A stretch of 6,898 bases of DNA, taken from positions 1 to 6,898 of the forward strand of contig JAOUGB010000128.1 in the NCBI GenBank assembly GCA_029857875.1, read 5' to 3'. The first letter of the stretch is position 1; each line of letters opens with the position of its first letter. The notes beneath the pieces were generated by a model. That model worked only from the letters and a program-made list of their open reading frames with translations. It was not told the origin of the DNA and ran no database searches. The stretch is from Desulfobacteraceae bacterium (lineage in GTDB: Bacteria > Desulfobacterota > Desulfobacteria > Desulfobacterales > UBA11574). The translations under genes and the position numbers were made by a program. Positions 5,297 through 6,898 of the stretch are shown piece by piece.

Positions 5297-6898
5297 ACCT
5301 TAATGGTACAAATTATGGATACGCGCAACGATTTCTGTCCGGGTTTCACGGTGATTTTTAGCCGGACATCCTGGTATCCGTTGCGTGAGCCGACCACTGT
5401 ATATGTACCGGGTCTTAGCGATAATTCGCGAAAGGTAAATTTGCCGAGTTTTCCGACTTTATAAAAGGCGATTTCCGTAAGGTTATCGGACTCGATCATC
5501 ACTTTAACGGGAGTTTTGGCGAGATCCACCAGGGTTTTTAACTCGTTTAATCGGGTGTTGAAATGCGGACCTCTCTGTTCCAGTTTCTCGGCCTCCTCGA
5601 TCAAACGTATCGCATTTTCAAGCTGTTGGTCCGATTCCATGACGTCGGGTTTTTCAAGAAAAAATCCAATCCGTTTGGCAATCCGAATTTGTTTCAAAGA
5701 GCGTCTTTTACCCTGGACGGCAAAACTGATATCGGGATCAACTTTAAGAACTGCCAAATAAGATTCGAAGGCCTGTTCCCAATTTTCAGCCTGTTCGGCA
5801 GACATTGCTTTTTGTCGCAGTTTTTCAATTTTATTCAAACGGATGGCCTCGTCAACCTGCGATAGAGCGCTTTTTACTTCACGTGAATCGGGCCGGAACG
5901 ATTTTGCCTTTAAAAGCGTTGTTCTGGCGAGTTGATAATGGCCGTTGTGATATGCCGTGAGCCCATCTGACATGAGTTTCTGAAACTGTTCGCCGACGAT
6001 TTTTTCTTTCATCCGGTTTAAGCCATTTTGAGCTTCTCTGGATTCAGGGTCCAATTGCAGTGCCCTTTGGTAATCGGCATGTGCAAAAGCAAACCGATTA
6101 TTTTCTTCATGGTTTTTCCCAAATTTTATCAGACGGTTCACTTCATCAAGCTTCTTTGCCCGTTCCAAATTCCGTCGGGCGGATTCATCGGACGGTTGAA
6201 TTTTTAAAGCCGTAGAAAATTTTTGTTGGGCAATGACACTGTCACCATTTTCAAGAGCCTTCTGACCTTCCTCCATCAGTTTTTGAAACACAGTCCCGGT
6301 GTTATCGATCAACTTGGTTGCTTTATCGGCGGCTTGAGCATATTTTTCAGCTGCAACAGCAAACGAACGATCCATAAGCAGCCGGTCTCCTTCCTTGCTG
6401 AGGGCTGTCATGGCTTCATATTCTTCACCACCCCAAAGGGGACCATCTTTATCATCTATCTCTTTTTTAAGTTTCAATAACTTTGCCAACTCCTTGTCTG
6501 CCGTTTCTTTTTCCAGTTCAAGTTTGGCAGTGTCGACGGTTTGCACTGATTTCATTGCCGGTTGCTGCGCTGAGGGAACGAAAACCGGTTCTGTCGTGGT
6601 GCCGACCCGTTCTTTGTTCGTCTTGGGAATATTCAAATCCTGTTTTTTTAAAATCCCGGTTTCCGATGGTTCTGTATGCTCCATGTCTTTAGCAAGATTC
6701 ACCGGATATCTCGATAAATGGCGGATAAGAAAAAAACCGCCTGCAACCATTGAAGCAAGAATGATGAGTAATAATAAAATGGTGATAGAGGTTATTCGAA
6801 AAGAACGATGTGAGTCGGGCTGATCGCTTTTTTTGCGCACCTCAAGGGGCGTGATGATTTCCACGCCAAAATCTGAAGTCTTTTTACCTTGAGGAGTT
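5293..6898 (-). CDS. Membrane-anchored TPR-repeat protein with C-terminal PEGA-like domain (5' end open)
   Basis: First gene of the cluster in transcription order; probably a scaffold for protein contacts. Counting from the GTG at 6864 (523 residues), it has a short basic cytoplasmic N-terminus, one transmembrane helix at about 24-48, a Pro/Thr-rich stretch at about 60-105, a charged helical segment at 110-140, then about five TPR-like helical pairs at roughly 152-185, 191-225, 242-278, 294-330 and 346-380 (for example the A..DYQRALQLDPES pattern near 260-275). Residues about 451-520 look like a PEGA-type beta domain, with LRPGTYTVV and GYQDV followed by an alternating tail. Topology would put repeats and PEGA domain outside the cytoplasmic membrane. 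The start is uncertain: the frame stays open without a stop up to the window edge, and no good ribosome binding site precedes GTG 6864, so the true start may lie outside. Its TGA overlaps the next gene's GTG by 4 bases. The precise function is unknown. Confidence 0.85.
   Translation of the reverse strand, partial: TPQGKKTSDFGVEIITPLEVRKKSDQPDSHRSFRITSITILLLLIILASMVAGGFFLIRHLSRYPVNLAKDMEHTEPSETGILKKQDLNIPKTNKERVGTTTEPVFVPSAQQPAMKSVQTVDTAKLELEKETADKELAKLLKLKKEIDDKDGPLWGGEEYEAMTALSKEGDRLLMDRSFAVAAEKYAQAADKATKLIDNTGTVFQKLMEEGQKALENGDSVIAQQKFSTALKIQPSDESARRNLERAKKLDEVNRLIKFGKNHEENNRFAFAHADYQRALQLDPESREAQNGLNRMKEKIVGEQFQKLMSDGLTAYHNGHYQLARTTLLKAKSFRPDSREVKSALSQVDEAIRLNKIEKLRQKAMSAEQAENWEQAFESYLAVLKVDPDISFAVQGKRRSLKQIRIAKRIGFFLEKPDVMESDQQLENAIRLIEEAEKLEQRGPHFNTRLNELKTLVDLAKTPVKVMIESDNLTEIAFYKVGKLGKFTFRELSLRPGTYTVVGSRNGYQDVRLKITVKPGQKSLRVSIICTIKV
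5298..5301 (-). promoter_or_regulatory. Shine-Dalgarno AAGG that bears on the start of the PEGA/SUMF1 gene
   Basis: On the minus strand AAGGT directly abuts GTG 5296, leaving only one base between AGG and that codon. The same AGG sits seven bases before the in-frame TTG at 5290, which is a normal spacing. Either the GTG is used through coupling with the preceding stop (GTGA), or initiation is at TTG two codons later. The protein differs by only two residues. Confidence 0.45.

Noticed and set aside
6395..6823. 142-residue plus-strand open frame
   Set aside because: Antisense to the membrane helix and linker of the TPR protein; Ser-rich shadow translation.

Overview
The window holds one tightly packed, entirely minus-strand gene cluster of six reading frames. 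Transcription runs from the right end to the left end. Both edge genes are probably incomplete: the first is open at its 5' end and the last is cut at its 3' end. There is no RNA gene, mobile element, CRISPR array or intergenic stretch longer than about 65 bases. Moderate GC content, the mix of PEGA, TPR, FHA, vWA and SUMF1-like modules, and the general protein style suggest a Gram-negative bacterium, most plausibly a Desulfobacterota (deltaproteobacterial) species. The taxonomic guess is inference only, because no marker gene is present.

Order in the direction of transcription: (1) a single-pass membrane protein with TPR-like helical repeats and a C-terminal PEGA-like domain (5293-6898, 5' open); (2) a single-pass membrane protein with four PEGA repeats and a C-terminal SUMF1/FGE-fold domain that lacks the catalytic cysteines (3185-5296); (3) a small exported protein of about 112 residues with a disordered linker (2850-3188); (4) a four-helix MotA/TolQ/ExbB-family channel protein (1982-2785); (5) a cytoplasmic protein with a degenerate Hsp70/actin-like N-terminal part and a C-terminal FHA domain (546-1964); (6) the N-terminal 185 residues of a membrane-anchored coiled-coil vWA protein (1-556).

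Gene borders are a 4-base GTGA overlap, a 4-base ATGA overlap, a 64-base gap, a 17-base gap and an 11-base overlap, so this is almost certainly one operon making one machine. The most interesting reading is that the MotA/TolQ-like protein and the vWA protein form an ion-driven stator pair. The vWA protein's only membrane helix starts with an Asp placed like the proton-binding Asp of MotB/TolR/ExbD, but its soluble part is a coiled coil and a metal-binding vWA domain instead of a peptidoglycan- or TonB-type domain. The FHA protein would be a cytoplasmic phospho-dependent partner. The PEGA/SUMF1, TPR/PEGA and small exported proteins would be envelope-side partners. None of the recognised Tol-Pal, Ton, flagellar stator or Zorya layouts matches this set.
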